Shown one piece after another: positions 1-8,023 of a stretch of 64,000 bases of DNA. A model generated the notes under the pieces. That model was not told the DNA's origin. It did not search any database and saw nothing but the letters and a program-made list of their open reading frames with translations. Each line of letters begins with the position of its first letter. The first letter of the stretch is position 1. Location: positions 1 through 64,000 of the forward strand of contig NZ_CP016443.1 of assembly GCF_001742165.1 (NCBI RefSeq). Direction: 5' to 3'. The stretch comes from Burkholderia stabilis. GTDB taxonomy: Bacteria > Pseudomonadota > Gammaproteobacteria > Burkholderiales > Burkholderiaceae. A program made the translations under genes and the position numbers.

Positions 1-138
1 GCGTGTCGGCTGCTCTGCTGGAAAACCGACATGTTGCCCTGATTGTCAAAATTTTTCGACCAGTCTTGCCGGCCGGGCGGTCTTATCGGCGCGTGCGGCG
101 AACCTTACACTGCGGCGTTTCGTTCGTCTTCCGCCGAC

Positions 139-1521
139 ATGACCGATCGCTCGAAAATTGCCGCCGTCTACCTGCTCGGGTTCGCGATCGACCTCGCCAA
201 CATGTTCGTCATCAACGCCGCGTATCCGACGATCCAGCGCGAGCTGCACGCATCGGTCGCCCAACTGGCGTGGATCGGCAACATGTACGTGCTCGGGCTG
301 ACCGTCGTGATCCCGCTCGGCACGTGGCTCGCGCGGCGTTTCGGCGAGCGCCGGCTGCTGATCGCGTCGCTGCTGCTGTTCGCGCTCGGCAGCCTCGGCG
401 TGGGCTTGTCCGCGTCGATCGGCGCGCTGCTGGTGTGGCGGCTGATCCAGGGGCTCGGCGGCGGGCTGCTGATTCCGGTCGGGCAGACGATGGCTTATCG
501 CGCGTATCCGCCCGATGCGCGCGCACACCTGACTTCGATCGTGATGATGGTCGCGCTGCTCGTGCCGGCGCTGTCGCCGGCGCTCGGCGGCGTGATCGTC
601 GATCGCGCGTCGTGGCGCGCAATCTTCTTCGCGATGCTGCCGCTGGCTGCCGCCACCAGCGTGCTTGCGTTCGCGTGGCTGCCGCCCGACGACGCAAGCG
701 AACGCCCGGCATCGCTCGATGTGCGCGGCCTCGTGCTGAGTGCGGCTGCACTCGTCGCGCTGCTGCTCGGCCTGACGTTCGCGGGGCAACCGGGAGCGGG
801 CCGCGAGGCGATCGCGCCGCTCGCGATCGCGCTCGTCGCCGGCGGCGCATACGTCGCGCATGCGCGACGCGTGGCCGCGCCGCTGCTCGACCTGCGGCTG
901 GTCGCGCAGCCGCTGCTCCGGATCGGCCTGATCGTCTATCTATGCGTGCCGGGCGTGTTCACCGGCGTGAACCTGGTTGCGGCGCTGTATTTGCAGAACA
1001 CGCTCGGGCTCAGCGCGACGCATACGGGTGCGCTGATGGTGCCGTGGGCGATTGCGTCGTTCGTCGCGATCGCGACGACGCGCCGCGTTTTCCCGAAGTG
1101 GGGCGCGAGGCCACTGTTCATGTGCGGGATCGTGATCGACGGGATCGGCATCGCGCTGCTCGCGACGCCGCTCGCCGGTTTCGAGGCCGGGCGCGTGCTC
1201 GCCTTCGTCGCGATGGGGCTCGGCGCCAGCATGTGCACCAGCACGTCGCAAAGCGCCGCGTTCCTCGACGTGCCCGCCGCACGGATGGGCGACGCGAGCG
1301 CACTGTGGAACATCAACCGGCAACTGAGTTTCTGCCTCGGCGTCGCGGTGCTGGGCAGTGCGCTGAATTTCCTGCTGTCGATGCACGGCGACGACGCGCG
1401 GCTGCCGTACCAGCAGTGCTTCGGCCTGGCCGCGCTGCTGACGCTGCTGCCGCTGCCGTTCGTCGCGCGCCTCGCGGGGCGCCGCGCACCTGCCGGGCAG
1501 CCGGTTTCCCAACGTTCGTGA
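139..1521 (+). CDS. MFS transporter, DHA2 (EmrB/QacA-like) family
   Basis: A 460-residue integral membrane protein of the major facilitator superfamily, probably a proton-driven exporter in the inner membrane. The N-terminal half shows the loop 2-3 motif (GTWLARRFGERRLL, about residues 60-73) and a motif-C-like segment (ALSPALGGVIVDRASW, about residues 147-162). The rest is closely packed hydrophobic helices. An in-frame TTG at 43 would add 32 residues with no membrane character, so the ATG at 139 is preferred; it starts just before the first helix. The stop is 8 bp before the next gene, so the two are probably co-transcribed. Its place at the head of an oxygenase/amine oxidase cluster suggests it moves a substrate or product of that pathway. 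The substrate cannot be told from sequence. Confidence 0.85.
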   Translation: MTDRSKIAAVYLLGFAIDLANMFVINAAYPTIQRELHASVAQLAWIGNMYVLGLTVVIPLGTWLARRFGERRLLIASLLLFALGSLGVGLSASIGALLVWRLIQGLGGGLLIPVGQTMAYRAYPPDARAHLTSIVMMVALLVPALSPALGGVIVDRASWRAIFFAMLPLAAATSVLAFAWLPPDDASERPASLDVRGLVLSAAALVALLLGLTFAGQPGAGREAIAPLAIALVAGGAYVAHARRVAAPLLDLRLVAQPLLRIGLIVYLCVPGVFTGVNLVAALYLQNTLGLSATHTGALMVPWAIASFVAIATTRRVFPKWGARPLFMCGIVIDGIGIALLATPLAGFEAGRVLAFVAMGLGASMCTSTSQSAAFLDVPAARMGDASALWNINRQLSFCLGVAVLGSALNFLLSMHGDDARLPYQQCFGLAALLTLLPLPFVARLAGRRAPAGQPVSQRS

Positions 1522-1529
1522 GGGTCGAG

Positions 1530-1928
1530 ATGAGTGTGCCAAACCCGTTTTTCCAGGAAGTCGTCGACGCGCACGTCGACATCGAGCAATGGCTGTCCGG
1601 CCGCGCCGCGCGTGAAAGGCTCGCGCCGTTGCTCGCGCGTTTTTCGCGGCATTTTTCGATGATTTCGCTGCAGGGGCATGCGCTGGACTTCGCGGATGTC
1701 GACGTCCTGTTCTCGCGCGGCTTCGGCGCGCGCCCCGGCCTGCGGATCGCGATCGACGAGCTGCACGAAGTGAGCGCGTGGCAGGGCGGCGCGGCGATCG
1801 CCTATCGCGAGACGCAAGTCGACGGAGCGGGGCGGCGTACCGTCCGCCGTTCGAGCGTCGTGTTCGAGCGCGACGCGAGCGGCCGCATCGGCTGGCTGCG
1901 CCTGCATGAAACACCGGTGACGGGCTGA
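1530..1928 (+). CDS. SnoaL/NTF2-like small protein (hypothetical)
   Basis: A 132-residue protein starting at ATG 1530, 8 bp after the transporter. The pattern (N-terminal helices, then strands ending in SSVVFERDASGRIGWLRLHETP) resembles the cone-shaped SnoaL/NTF2-like or DUF4440 fold. Members of that fold act as small isomerases, hydrolases or binding proteins. No catalytic residues can be assigned from sequence alone. The neighbouring Rieske beta subunit has the same general fold, and SnoaL-like proteins recur in aromatic-degradation clusters. Function unknown; fold assignment tentative. Confidence 0.65.
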   Translation: MSVPNPFFQEVVDAHVDIEQWLSGRAARERLAPLLARFSRHFSMISLQGHALDFADVDVLFSRGFGARPGLRIAIDELHEVSAWQGGAAIAYRETQVDGAGRRTVRRSSVVFERDASGRIGWLRLHETPVTG

Positions 1929-1942
1929 CCGTCATCCGCAAC

Positions 1943-1994
1943 GCCTGCCGTTGGGTGCCCGGCGGCAGGCGCACGTTGTCCGAGCGGCACCCAA
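1943..1994 (+). promoter_or_regulatory. Candidate H-type RNA pseudoknot in the leader of the Rieske operon
   Basis: Stem 1 pairs GCCTGCCG (1943-1950) with CGGCAGGC (1963-1970), 8 perfect base pairs. Its 12-nt loop begins TTGGGTGCC (1951-1959), which is perfectly complementary over 9 nt to GGCACCCAA (1986-1994) downstream. The two helices therefore form a classic H-type pseudoknot or a pair of competing structures. The element ends 17 nt before a small ORF at 2012 whose start follows a GAGAG sequence. No T-run follows, so a plain terminator is unlikely. I do not recognise a known riboswitch class. Confidence 0.45.
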
Positions 1995-2011
1995 GACTAG
2001 AAACCTGAGAG

Positions 2012-2089
2012 ATGACCACAAAAGCAATCGAATCCGCGCGCCGCGAGAGCGCGCGGCGGCAGCGCGTCCGCGGCCGGAGGCGGGCATGA
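2012..2089 (+). CDS. Possible 25-residue leader peptide overlapping the Rieske gene start
   Basis: ATG at 2012 is preceded by GAGAG and opens a frame encoding MTTKAIESARRESARRQRVR and five more mostly basic residues. It stops at 2087-2089, overlapping the ATG of the Rieske alpha gene (ATGA at 2086). This allows translational coupling of the two frames. It could also be the remnant of a longer N-terminus lost by frameshift, or chance. The arginine-rich tail may just reflect GC-rich codons. Its position directly after the pseudoknot candidate is the only supporting context. Confidence 0.3.
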   Translation: MTTKAIESARRESARRQRVRGRRRA

Positions 2090-3429
2090 CGGCGCAATCG
2101 TTCACCGATGCGGTGACGGCGCTCGTGCGCGATACCGAGGTGCACAAGGATCTCTACCTGTCGCCGCGAATCTTCGAGCTGGAGATGCGCCACCTGTTCG
2201 CGAACACGTGGGTCTACGTCGGCCATGTCAGCCAGATTCCGGAAGCCGGCGACTACGTGACGACGACGATCGGCGCGGAGCCGGTCGTGATGGTGCGCCA
2301 CGTCGACGGGTCGGTGCGTGTGCTCCACAACCGCTGTTCGCACAAGGGCACGCAGCTCGTGACCGATGCGTGCGGCAACACGGGCACGTTCTTCCGCTGC
2401 CCGTACCACGCGTGGTCGTACCGGACCGACGGCAGCCTGTATGCGATCCCGCTGCGGCGCGGCTACGAGAACACGGGCTTCGAATCGTGCGAGGCTAGCA
2501 AGGGCATGCAGGCGGTCGGCGCGACTCATGACCATCGCGGTTTCGTGTTCTGCCGACTGAATGCGACGGGCGTCGGCTTCCACGCGTATTTCGGCGATGC
2601 GCTGTCGTCGCTCGACAATCTGGTCGACCGCTCGCCGGAAGGGCGCGTCGAAGTCGCGGGCGGCGTGTTCCGGTACGTGCATGCGTGCAACTGGAAGATG
2701 CTGGTCGAGAACCAGACCGACACCTGCCATCCGATGGTCGCGCACGAATCGTCGGCCGGCACGGCCGTGCGCGTGTGGGCGCGCGACGGCGCGCAAGGGG
2801 CGAAGCCGATGGCGGTCGAGCTGCTGGAGCCGTTCATCCAGCCGCATGCGTTCTTCGAGCAGATGGGGCTGCGCGTATGGCCGAACGGGCACGGCCACAC
2901 CGGCACGGCCGATTCGATCCATGCGCGCTATACGCCGATTCCCGGGTATCACGAGAAGATGGTGGCGGCCTACGGCGAAGCGCGCGCGGCGCACATTCTC
3001 GGCGAGGTTCGCCACAACACGGTGCTGTTTCCGAACGCGATGGTGAAGGGGCCGATCCAGATCCTGCGCGTGTTCAAGCCGCTCGCGGCCGACCGCACGC
3101 TGGTGGAGTCGTGGTCGTTCCGTCTCGTCGGCGCACCCGATTCGCTGTTCGAGCGCACGCTGGCGTACAACCGGCTGATCAACGCGCCGACGTCGATCGT
3201 CGCGCACGACGATCTCGAAATGTACGAACGCGCGCAGCGCGGCCTCGCGACGCAGTCGCGCGACTGGGTGCACGTGGGGCGGCTGTTCGATCCGCAGGAG
3301 TTCGCACGGCCGACGTCGGAAACGAACGGCACCAGCGAGCAGCAGATCCGCAACCAGTTCCGCGCGTGGCTGCGCTACATCGCGCCCGCATCGACGACGG
3401 AGGCGGCCGATGCGCACCTTGCCGCATGA
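2086..3429 (+). CDS. Rieske aromatic ring-hydroxylating oxygenase, alpha subunit
   Basis: A 447-residue catalytic subunit of a Rieske non-haem iron oxygenase. The [2Fe-2S] Rieske ligands are Cys84, His86, Cys105 and His108 (CSH and CPYH motifs). The mononuclear iron site is visible as ENQTDTCHPMVAH, giving bridging Asp212 and ligands His215 and His220; a later acidic residue, possibly in DDLEMYER, would complete it. The ATG at 2086 is chosen because upstream in-frame codons lack a ribosome site and the family usually starts 40-50 residues before the Rieske domain. The beta-subunit gene overlaps its end by 20 bp, so the pair is probably co-translated. No ferredoxin or reductase is encoded nearby, so electrons must come from elsewhere. 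Substrate unknown. Confidence 0.9.
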   Translation: MTAQSFTDAVTALVRDTEVHKDLYLSPRIFELEMRHLFANTWVYVGHVSQIPEAGDYVTTTIGAEPVVMVRHVDGSVRVLHNRCSHKGTQLVTDACGNTGTFFRCPYHAWSYRTDGSLYAIPLRRGYENTGFESCEASKGMQAVGATHDHRGFVFCRLNATGVGFHAYFGDALSSLDNLVDRSPEGRVEVAGGVFRYVHACNWKMLVENQTDTCHPMVAHESSAGTAVRVWARDGAQGAKPMAVELLEPFIQPHAFFEQMGLRVWPNGHGHTGTADSIHARYTPIPGYHEKMVAAYGEARAAHILGEVRHNTVLFPNAMVKGPIQILRVFKPLAADRTLVESWSFRLVGAPDSLFERTLAYNRLINAPTSIVAHDDLEMYERAQRGLATQSRDWVHVGRLFDPQEFARPTSETNGTSEQQIRNQFRAWLRYIAPASTTEAADAHLAA

Positions 3430-3892
3430 TGCGCTCGCCGCGTTCGTCTACCAGGAGGCACGCCTGCTCGACGAGCGGCGCTACGACGACTGGCTCGCGC
3501 TGTACGCGGACGACGCACGCTACTGGATGCCGCTGTCGCCAGACCAGCCCGACACGGGGCTGCACGGCGCGCTGATGGACGAGGACCGGCTGCTGCTGCG
3601 CATCCGCATCGAACGTCTGGCCGGCCGCCGCACGTTTTCGCAGCAGCCGGCAAGCCGCGGCCATCATCTGCTCCAGCAGCCGCATGTCGAGCGCGCCGAT
3701 CACGAGCACGGCGTGTACGTGCTGCGCACGCCGTTTCATTACATCGAAGCGCGACGCGACGAGCAGACGCTGTTCGCCGGCTGGTACACGCATGAACTTG
3801 CGGTGCGCGACGACGCGTTGCGCATTCGCGTGAAGCGCGTCGACCTCGTCAATGCCGACGCACCGCTCGGCAGCATCCACCTGCCCGTATGA
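3410..3892 (+). CDS. Aromatic ring-hydroxylating oxygenase, beta subunit
   Basis: A 160-residue small subunit of the Rieske oxygenase, of the SnoaL-like beta-subunit family. The N-terminus (AFVYQEARLLDERRYDDWLA, then LYADDARYWMPL) is the typical helix and first strand of ring-hydroxylating dioxygenase beta subunits, and the length fits. It overlaps the alpha gene by 20 bp and lies 18 bp before the amine oxidase gene, so the three are one transcription unit. The subunit is structural, supporting the alpha3beta3 hexamer, and carries no metal ligands. Confidence 0.88.
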   Translation: MRTLPHDALAAFVYQEARLLDERRYDDWLALYADDARYWMPLSPDQPDTGLHGALMDEDRLLLRIRIERLAGRRTFSQQPASRGHHLLQQPHVERADHEHGVYVLRTPFHYIEARRDEQTLFAGWYTHELAVRDDALRIRVKRVDLVNADAPLGSIHLPV

Positions 3893-3910
3893 GCCTTTGG
3901 CCCCGACTCC

Positions 3911-5614
3911 ATGAACGCCCCTGAACGCCTGCCGCACACGCTACCGTACATCGACACGCTGTACGACTATGGCGCTTTCCTGTCCCGCACCGGCGGCCGT
4001 CTCGGCGCGCTGCAGGCCGAATGCGCGCGCGACGCGCGGATCGCGATCGTCGGCGCGGGCGTCGGCGGCCTCGTCGCGGCGTGCGAATTGCTGCGCGCGG
4101 GCGCCCGGCAGGTCGTCGTGTTCGAGGCGAACCGCGCGCGCGTCGGCGGCCGCCTGCTGACCCAGTCGATCAATCCCGATCATCCGCATCTGCTCGCCGA
4201 AATGGGCGCGATGCGTTTCCCGCCGTCGCAGGCAGCGCTGTATCACTACCTCGACCGGTTCGGCGTCGACAGCGCCTCGGCGTTTCCCGATCCGGGCATC
4301 GTCGACACCGAGATCCACTACCAGGGGCATGCGTACCGCTGGCCGGCCGGCGATGCGCCGCCCGCGCTGTTCGACCGCGTCGACCGCGGCTGGCGCGCGT
4401 TCATCCGCGACGGCGTGCGCCTCGACGACGGCACGCAACTGCCTGCGCCGGCCGGGTTGACGGCGCTGCTGCGCGCGCATTGCTACGACGAGGCGCGGCA
4501 GGGCTGGCAGCAGTACATCGACCGGTTCGGCGACGAGTCGTTCTATTCGGCGATCGTGAAGATCTTCACCGGCGCGACGCCGCCCGGCGGCGTGCGCTGG
4601 CGCAAGGGCGAGGACCTGCGCCTGTTCGGCACGCTCGGGATCGGGTCGGGCGGCTTCCAGCCGGTCTATCGCGCGTCGTTCCTCGAGATCCTGCGGATCG
4701 TCGTCAACGAGCTCGAGGTCGACCAGCGGCTGATCCCCGCCGGCATCTTCGCGCTCGCGCAGGGGTTGCTGGACGATGGCGGCGAGGCCGCGCGCGTGCG
4801 CGACTGCATCGTCTACGCGGCCGTGCGCGGTGTGACGAAGCAGCCGGACGGCGCGTTCGCGCTCGCGCTCGCGCTCGACGACGGGTCGACGCGCGTGTTC
4901 GACCGCGTGATCGTCGCGACGACGACACGCGCGATGCAAGTCGGCATGGGCATGACGGGCATCGCGAACCTGTTTGCGCCGGAAGTCGTCCGCGCGATCA
5001 ACGAGACGCACATGGTCAGCTCGTCGAAGCTGTTCGTGCTGACCCGCGACAAGTTCTGGCTCAAGCACGGGCTGCCGCACAACATCCAGACCGACACGCT
5101 CGCGCGCGGCATCTATTGCCTCGACTATGCGCCCGACGATCCCGATGCGCATGGCGTCGTGCTGATCAGTTACACGTGGGAAGACGATTCGCACAAGATC
5201 CTGTCGCTCACCGACAAGATCGAGCGGTTCAAACGGCTCGTCGCCGAGATCGGCGTCGTGTCGCCGGCGTTCGCCGCGCACCTGCGCCCGCTCGACGACG
5301 ACTACGCACGCAACGTCACGAGCCACGACTGGCTGTCGGACCGCTACGCGCTGGGCGCATTCAAGCTGAACTATCCGGGCGAGGACGTCCACTCGCAGGC
5401 GCTGTTCTACCAGTTCCAGACGGCGGCCGAGCCGGCGACGGACCGCGGGATCTACCTGGCCGGCTGCTGCTGCTCGTTTACGGGCGGCTGGATCGAAGGC
5501 GCGGTGCAGACCGCGATCAACGCGGCGAGCGCGGTGATCCGCAGCCTCGGTGGCACGCTCGCCGACGGCAACCCGCTCGACGCGATGCGCAGCCGCTATT
5601 GCTACGGCGATTGA
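3911..5614 (+). CDS. FAD-dependent amine oxidase, tryptophan 2-monooxygenase-like
   Basis: A 567-residue flavin amine oxidase. The dinucleotide-binding motif is GAGVGGLVAACELLRAG near residue 47, followed by the second FAD motif (FEANRARVGGRLLTQS) and a C-terminal FAD contact (YLAGCCCSFTGGWIEGAVQT). The middle (LFGTLGIGSGGFQPVYRASF) recalls bacterial tryptophan 2-monooxygenase (IaaM), which turns tryptophan into indole-3-acetamide; related L-amino acid oxidases share the pattern. Residues selecting the substrate cannot be judged by eye, so tryptophan is an inference. It follows the Rieske beta gene by 18 bp and converges on the GST gene with 7 bp between the stops. A combined oxidase/oxygenase route for an aromatic amine or amino acid is plausible. 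Confidence 0.82.
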   Translation: MNAPERLPHTLPYIDTLYDYGAFLSRTGGRLGALQAECARDARIAIVGAGVGGLVAACELLRAGARQVVVFEANRARVGGRLLTQSINPDHPHLLAEMGAMRFPPSQAALYHYLDRFGVDSASAFPDPGIVDTEIHYQGHAYRWPAGDAPPALFDRVDRGWRAFIRDGVRLDDGTQLPAPAGLTALLRAHCYDEARQGWQQYIDRFGDESFYSAIVKIFTGATPPGGVRWRKGEDLRLFGTLGIGSGGFQPVYRASFLEILRIVVNELEVDQRLIPAGIFALAQGLLDDGGEAARVRDCIVYAAVRGVTKQPDGAFALALALDDGSTRVFDRVIVATTTRAMQVGMGMTGIANLFAPEVVRAINETHMVSSSKLFVLTRDKFWLKHGLPHNIQTDTLARGIYCLDYAPDDPDAHGVVLISYTWEDDSHKILSLTDKIERFKRLVAEIGVVSPAFAAHLRPLDDDYARNVTSHDWLSDRYALGAFKLNYPGEDVHSQALFYQFQTAAEPATDRGIYLAGCCCSFTGGWIEGAVQTAINAASAVIRSLGGTLADGNPLDAMRSRYCYGD

Positions 5615-5621
5615 CGCGCCG

Positions 5622-6347
5622 CTACTGGTCCAGTTCCGGGTAGTGCCGGAAGATCCCCATGTCGTTGAACGGGATGCGGCGCGCCGACGCGAGATAGCGT
5701 GCGACGGGCGGATGCTGTGCGACGCGATCGTGCAGCGCGACGAGCGCCGCGACCTTCCGCTCGGCGCGCTTCATCGCTTTCGGGAATGCGTAGCGCAGGC
5801 CCTCGATCAGCTGGAACATCGACAAATCCGCGTAACTGAGCGTGCTGCCCGCGATATGGCTGCTCCCGTGCGGATTCTGTTCGAGCAGGCGATCGAAGTA
5901 GCCGAGGAATTTCGGCAGCCGATTCGCGAGGAAATCGGCTGCGCGCTCGGCGGCTTCCGCTTTCTGGTCCTCGTAGTACAGGCCGCTGCCGATCGGATGG
6001 TGCGTGTCGTGGATCTCGGTGACGAAATCGGCGACGGTCAGCTGGATCTGGTGTACCCATAGCCGGCCGGCTTCGTCGTCGGGCGCGAGCCCGAGCCGGG
6101 CGCCGAGGAACAGCAGGATGTTCGCGGTCTGCGCGACGACGATCTCGCCAACCTTCAGGAACGGCGGCGCGAACGGCACGCATTCCGCCTTCGTGCTGTC
6201 CATCATGCGCATCATCGCAGGCACCCCCATGCCACGCCCCGACTCGCGCGCGACGTCGACGTAGTCGGCCTCGGCCGCTTCGAGCGCGAGCCGCACGTAT
6301 TCGCCGCGCCCCTGGATCTCGGGCCAGTAATAGAGTTCGTATCGCAT
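5622..6347 (-). CDS. Glutathione S-transferase family protein
   Basis: A 241-residue soluble protein with an N-terminal thioredoxin-like domain (about residues 1-80) and an all-helical C-terminal domain. The start YELYYWPEIQGRGEYVRLAL matches the glutathione-site region of sigma-like GSTs, where a tyrosine near residue 7 activates glutathione. The VAQTANILLFLG segment is the usual glutathione-binding SNAIL/TRAIL-equivalent strand-helix. It is convergent with the amine oxidase and about 120 bp downstream of the cupin gene on the same strand, so cupin and GST may be co-transcribed. It could detoxify electrophilic products of the neighbouring oxygenase. The substrate is unknown. Confidence 0.85.
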   Translation of the reverse strand: MRYELYYWPEIQGRGEYVRLALEAAEADYVDVARESGRGMGVPAMMRMMDSTKAECVPFAPPFLKVGEIVVAQTANILLFLGARLGLAPDDEAGRLWVHQIQLTVADFVTEIHDTHHPIGSGLYYEDQKAEAAERAADFLANRLPKFLGYFDRLLEQNPHGSSHIAGSTLSYADLSMFQLIEGLRYAFPKAMKRAERKVAALVALHDRVAQHPPVARYLASARRIPFNDMGIFRHYPELDQ

Positions 6348-6466
6348 GCTGTTCTCCTGTCAGGCGAGCCGGTTGCCGCCGGCATCGTGATGACCGGGCG
6401 GCCGTGCGCCGCCGGTGGCGAATAGACAGTCTAGGAGATCGCGCGAAAAGCGCCGCGCGCGGTGCG

Positions 6467-6799
6467 TCATGCGCCGCTGCCGCCGCGTTCGCCGCCTTCG
6501 GGGCCGTAGAAGAACACCCATGTCGAGAAGTCGTCGGAGAAGCCGGTGAAGCGATGCTCCGCGTGCGCGGGGACGAACAGCACGTCGCCGGCCGCGACAT
6601 CGCATTCGCGTCCGTCGACGACGAAGTGCGACGTGCCGGTGGCGATCGCGTAGACCTCGTCGCGCGTATGCGGTTTTTGCCGGTCCTCGATGCGTGGCCG
6701 GTACAGCTCGACATCGAGCGAGCCGTGCCGAAACAGCGTCGTGAACAGCGTGCCTTCTTCGTCGAGGCGCGCGAGCGATTCCTGCAGGCCGAGCTTCAT
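6467..6799 (-). CDS. Cupin-domain protein
   Basis: A 110-residue single-domain cupin. Motif 1 is seen as HTRDEVYAIATGTSHFVVDG and motif 2 as AGDVLFVPAHAEHRFTGF, with the usual His/Glu/His metal-ligand pattern. The open frame extends to 6994, but the ATG at 6799 has a clear GGAG ribosome site 7-8 nt upstream and begins with a typical MKLGLQESLARL, so it is taken as the start. The function may be enzymatic or sensory; cupins of this size near oxygenase genes often bind a metal or small ligand. It precedes the GST gene on the minus strand. Confidence 0.78.
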   Translation of the reverse strand: MKLGLQESLARLDEEGTLFTTLFRHGSLDVELYRPRIEDRQKPHTRDEVYAIATGTSHFVVDGRECDVAAGDVLFVPAHAEHRFTGFSDDFSTWVFFYGPEGGERGGSGA

Positions 6800-7174
6800 C
6801 GTGGGGGCTCCGGGGCGGATCGTGGGAACGTGCGTCGCGCCATCGTAGCGCGAAGTATCGGCACTCCGATACCCGGCGAGTGCCGCGAGCGCGCCACCAG
6901 CGAAACGAACTTGCGCCGGCTCGCCACGGGTGAAACGAATGCGTTTGTCGGCGAAGCAGGGTGGCGACAGGCCGGATTCGGGCGGCGGTTTCACCGCAAT
7001 TTAACCGACGCCCGCTAGGATCGCGTTGCGTCGTTCGACACCTCGTCGCGAGCCGGTTTGCGTGACCGCGTCTCGCCTTGTCACCCGGTTGCCATTTCCC
7101 GAGAACCTGCGCATGCCGATGCCGGCGTCGAGCCATCGACACGGCCGTCATTCGCGTCATTTCGTCTTTCCCTC
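6800..7174. other. Intergenic region between the divergent cupin and exported-protein genes
   Basis: About 375 bp without a supported gene. It must contain promoters for the cupin on the minus strand and the exported-protein pair on the plus strand. I see no clear hairpin terminator, repeat or recognisable operator. Long open frames here are by-products of GC-rich codon bias. Confidence 0.5.
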
Positions 7175-7996
7175 ATGAGCCAGAATCCCACGACGCCCTC
7201 CCGAAGACAATTCCTGGCCGCCGCACCGGCCGTTGCGGCGACTTCATTGCTGAGCGCCTGCGGCGGCGACGACGTCACGTCGGCGCCGATCACCGATGCG
7301 GCGCTTGCCGCCCAGATGTCCGCGAAGCTGAATGCGCAACTCGACGATGCGGCCACCGTCAACGCGATCGTGCCGGCGCTGACCGACGTCGGCTTCACGT
7401 GGGACCTGCCGACGGTCCCGGCCGCACAGATCGGCGCGATCGTCGCGTACAGCTTCGGCAATCGCCCGAACGCGGCGAGCGGCAACACGTCGAGCAACGG
7501 CGGCAACCAGGCCGCGCTGCCCGATCCGGGGCCCGTCAACGAGGCGCTCGCCGATGCCGTGTACCGCATCCGCCAGCTGAAGCCGGTCAAGGTCTACGCG
7601 CAGTGGGAAATCGCGCGCTTTCTCGTGTCGAAATACGGCATGGGCGCCGACGTGCTGTCGTCGATCGAGCCGGTGACCGCGAGCGACGGCACGATCGTGT
7701 ACCTGAGCACCGCCGGCGTCGCGGGCGTTGCCGTGTCGCGCGCCGGCGGCGCGGCCGCGATGGGCACCGTCGCGGTGGTCGGCCATCGCGATCATGCGAA
7801 GCGCTGCATCCAGACTTCCCAGCAGGCAGGCATGAAGGCCGCGGCCGTTGCCGAGGTGTCGCTCCCGACGCTTTACGACCCGCAATCGGGCCAGCCGTGG
7901 ACGCGCAATCGCAGCCTGTATCTCGTGCACGACATGTATGCGCAGATGCTGGCACGCGCGATTGCCGCGACGACGCAGGCGTTCCCGAAGGGCTGA
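7175..7996 (+). CDS. Tat-exported lipoprotein of unknown function (paralogue A)
   Basis: A 273-residue protein starting at ATG 7175 with a twin-arginine signal (SRRQFLAAAPAVAATSLLSA) leading into a lipobox LLSAC, cysteine at about residue 29. The mature protein is predicted to be lipid-anchored after folded export. The body has no family I recognise. It shares with the next gene the pattern P-G-P-x-N-E-A-(L/I)-A-D-A-V-(Y/F)-R-(I/L)-R-Q, then Y-A-Q-x-E-(I/V), S-K-Y-G, and a C-terminal LPSLYD/LPTLYD segment. The two genes are therefore a tandem duplication. A TTG- or GTG-started upstream extension was rejected because it buries the signal peptide. Confidence 0.72.
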   Translation: MSQNPTTPSRRQFLAAAPAVAATSLLSACGGDDVTSAPITDAALAAQMSAKLNAQLDDAATVNAIVPALTDVGFTWDLPTVPAAQIGAIVAYSFGNRPNAASGNTSSNGGNQAALPDPGPVNEALADAVYRIRQLKPVKVYAQWEIARFLVSKYGMGADVLSSIEPVTASDGTIVYLSTAGVAGVAVSRAGGAAAMGTVAVVGHRDHAKRCIQTSQQAGMKAAAVAEVSLPTLYDPQSGQPWTRNRSLYLVHDMYAQMLARAIAATTQAFPKG

Positions 7997-8023
7997 CGCC
8001 TCCCGCTTCCCAACTTGATTCCG

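Noticed and set aside
940..3417. An 825-codon open frame on the minus strand opposite the Rieske operon
   Set aside because: Arg/Ala-rich translation with no domains, lying exactly opposite well-supported genes; a codon-bias shadow.
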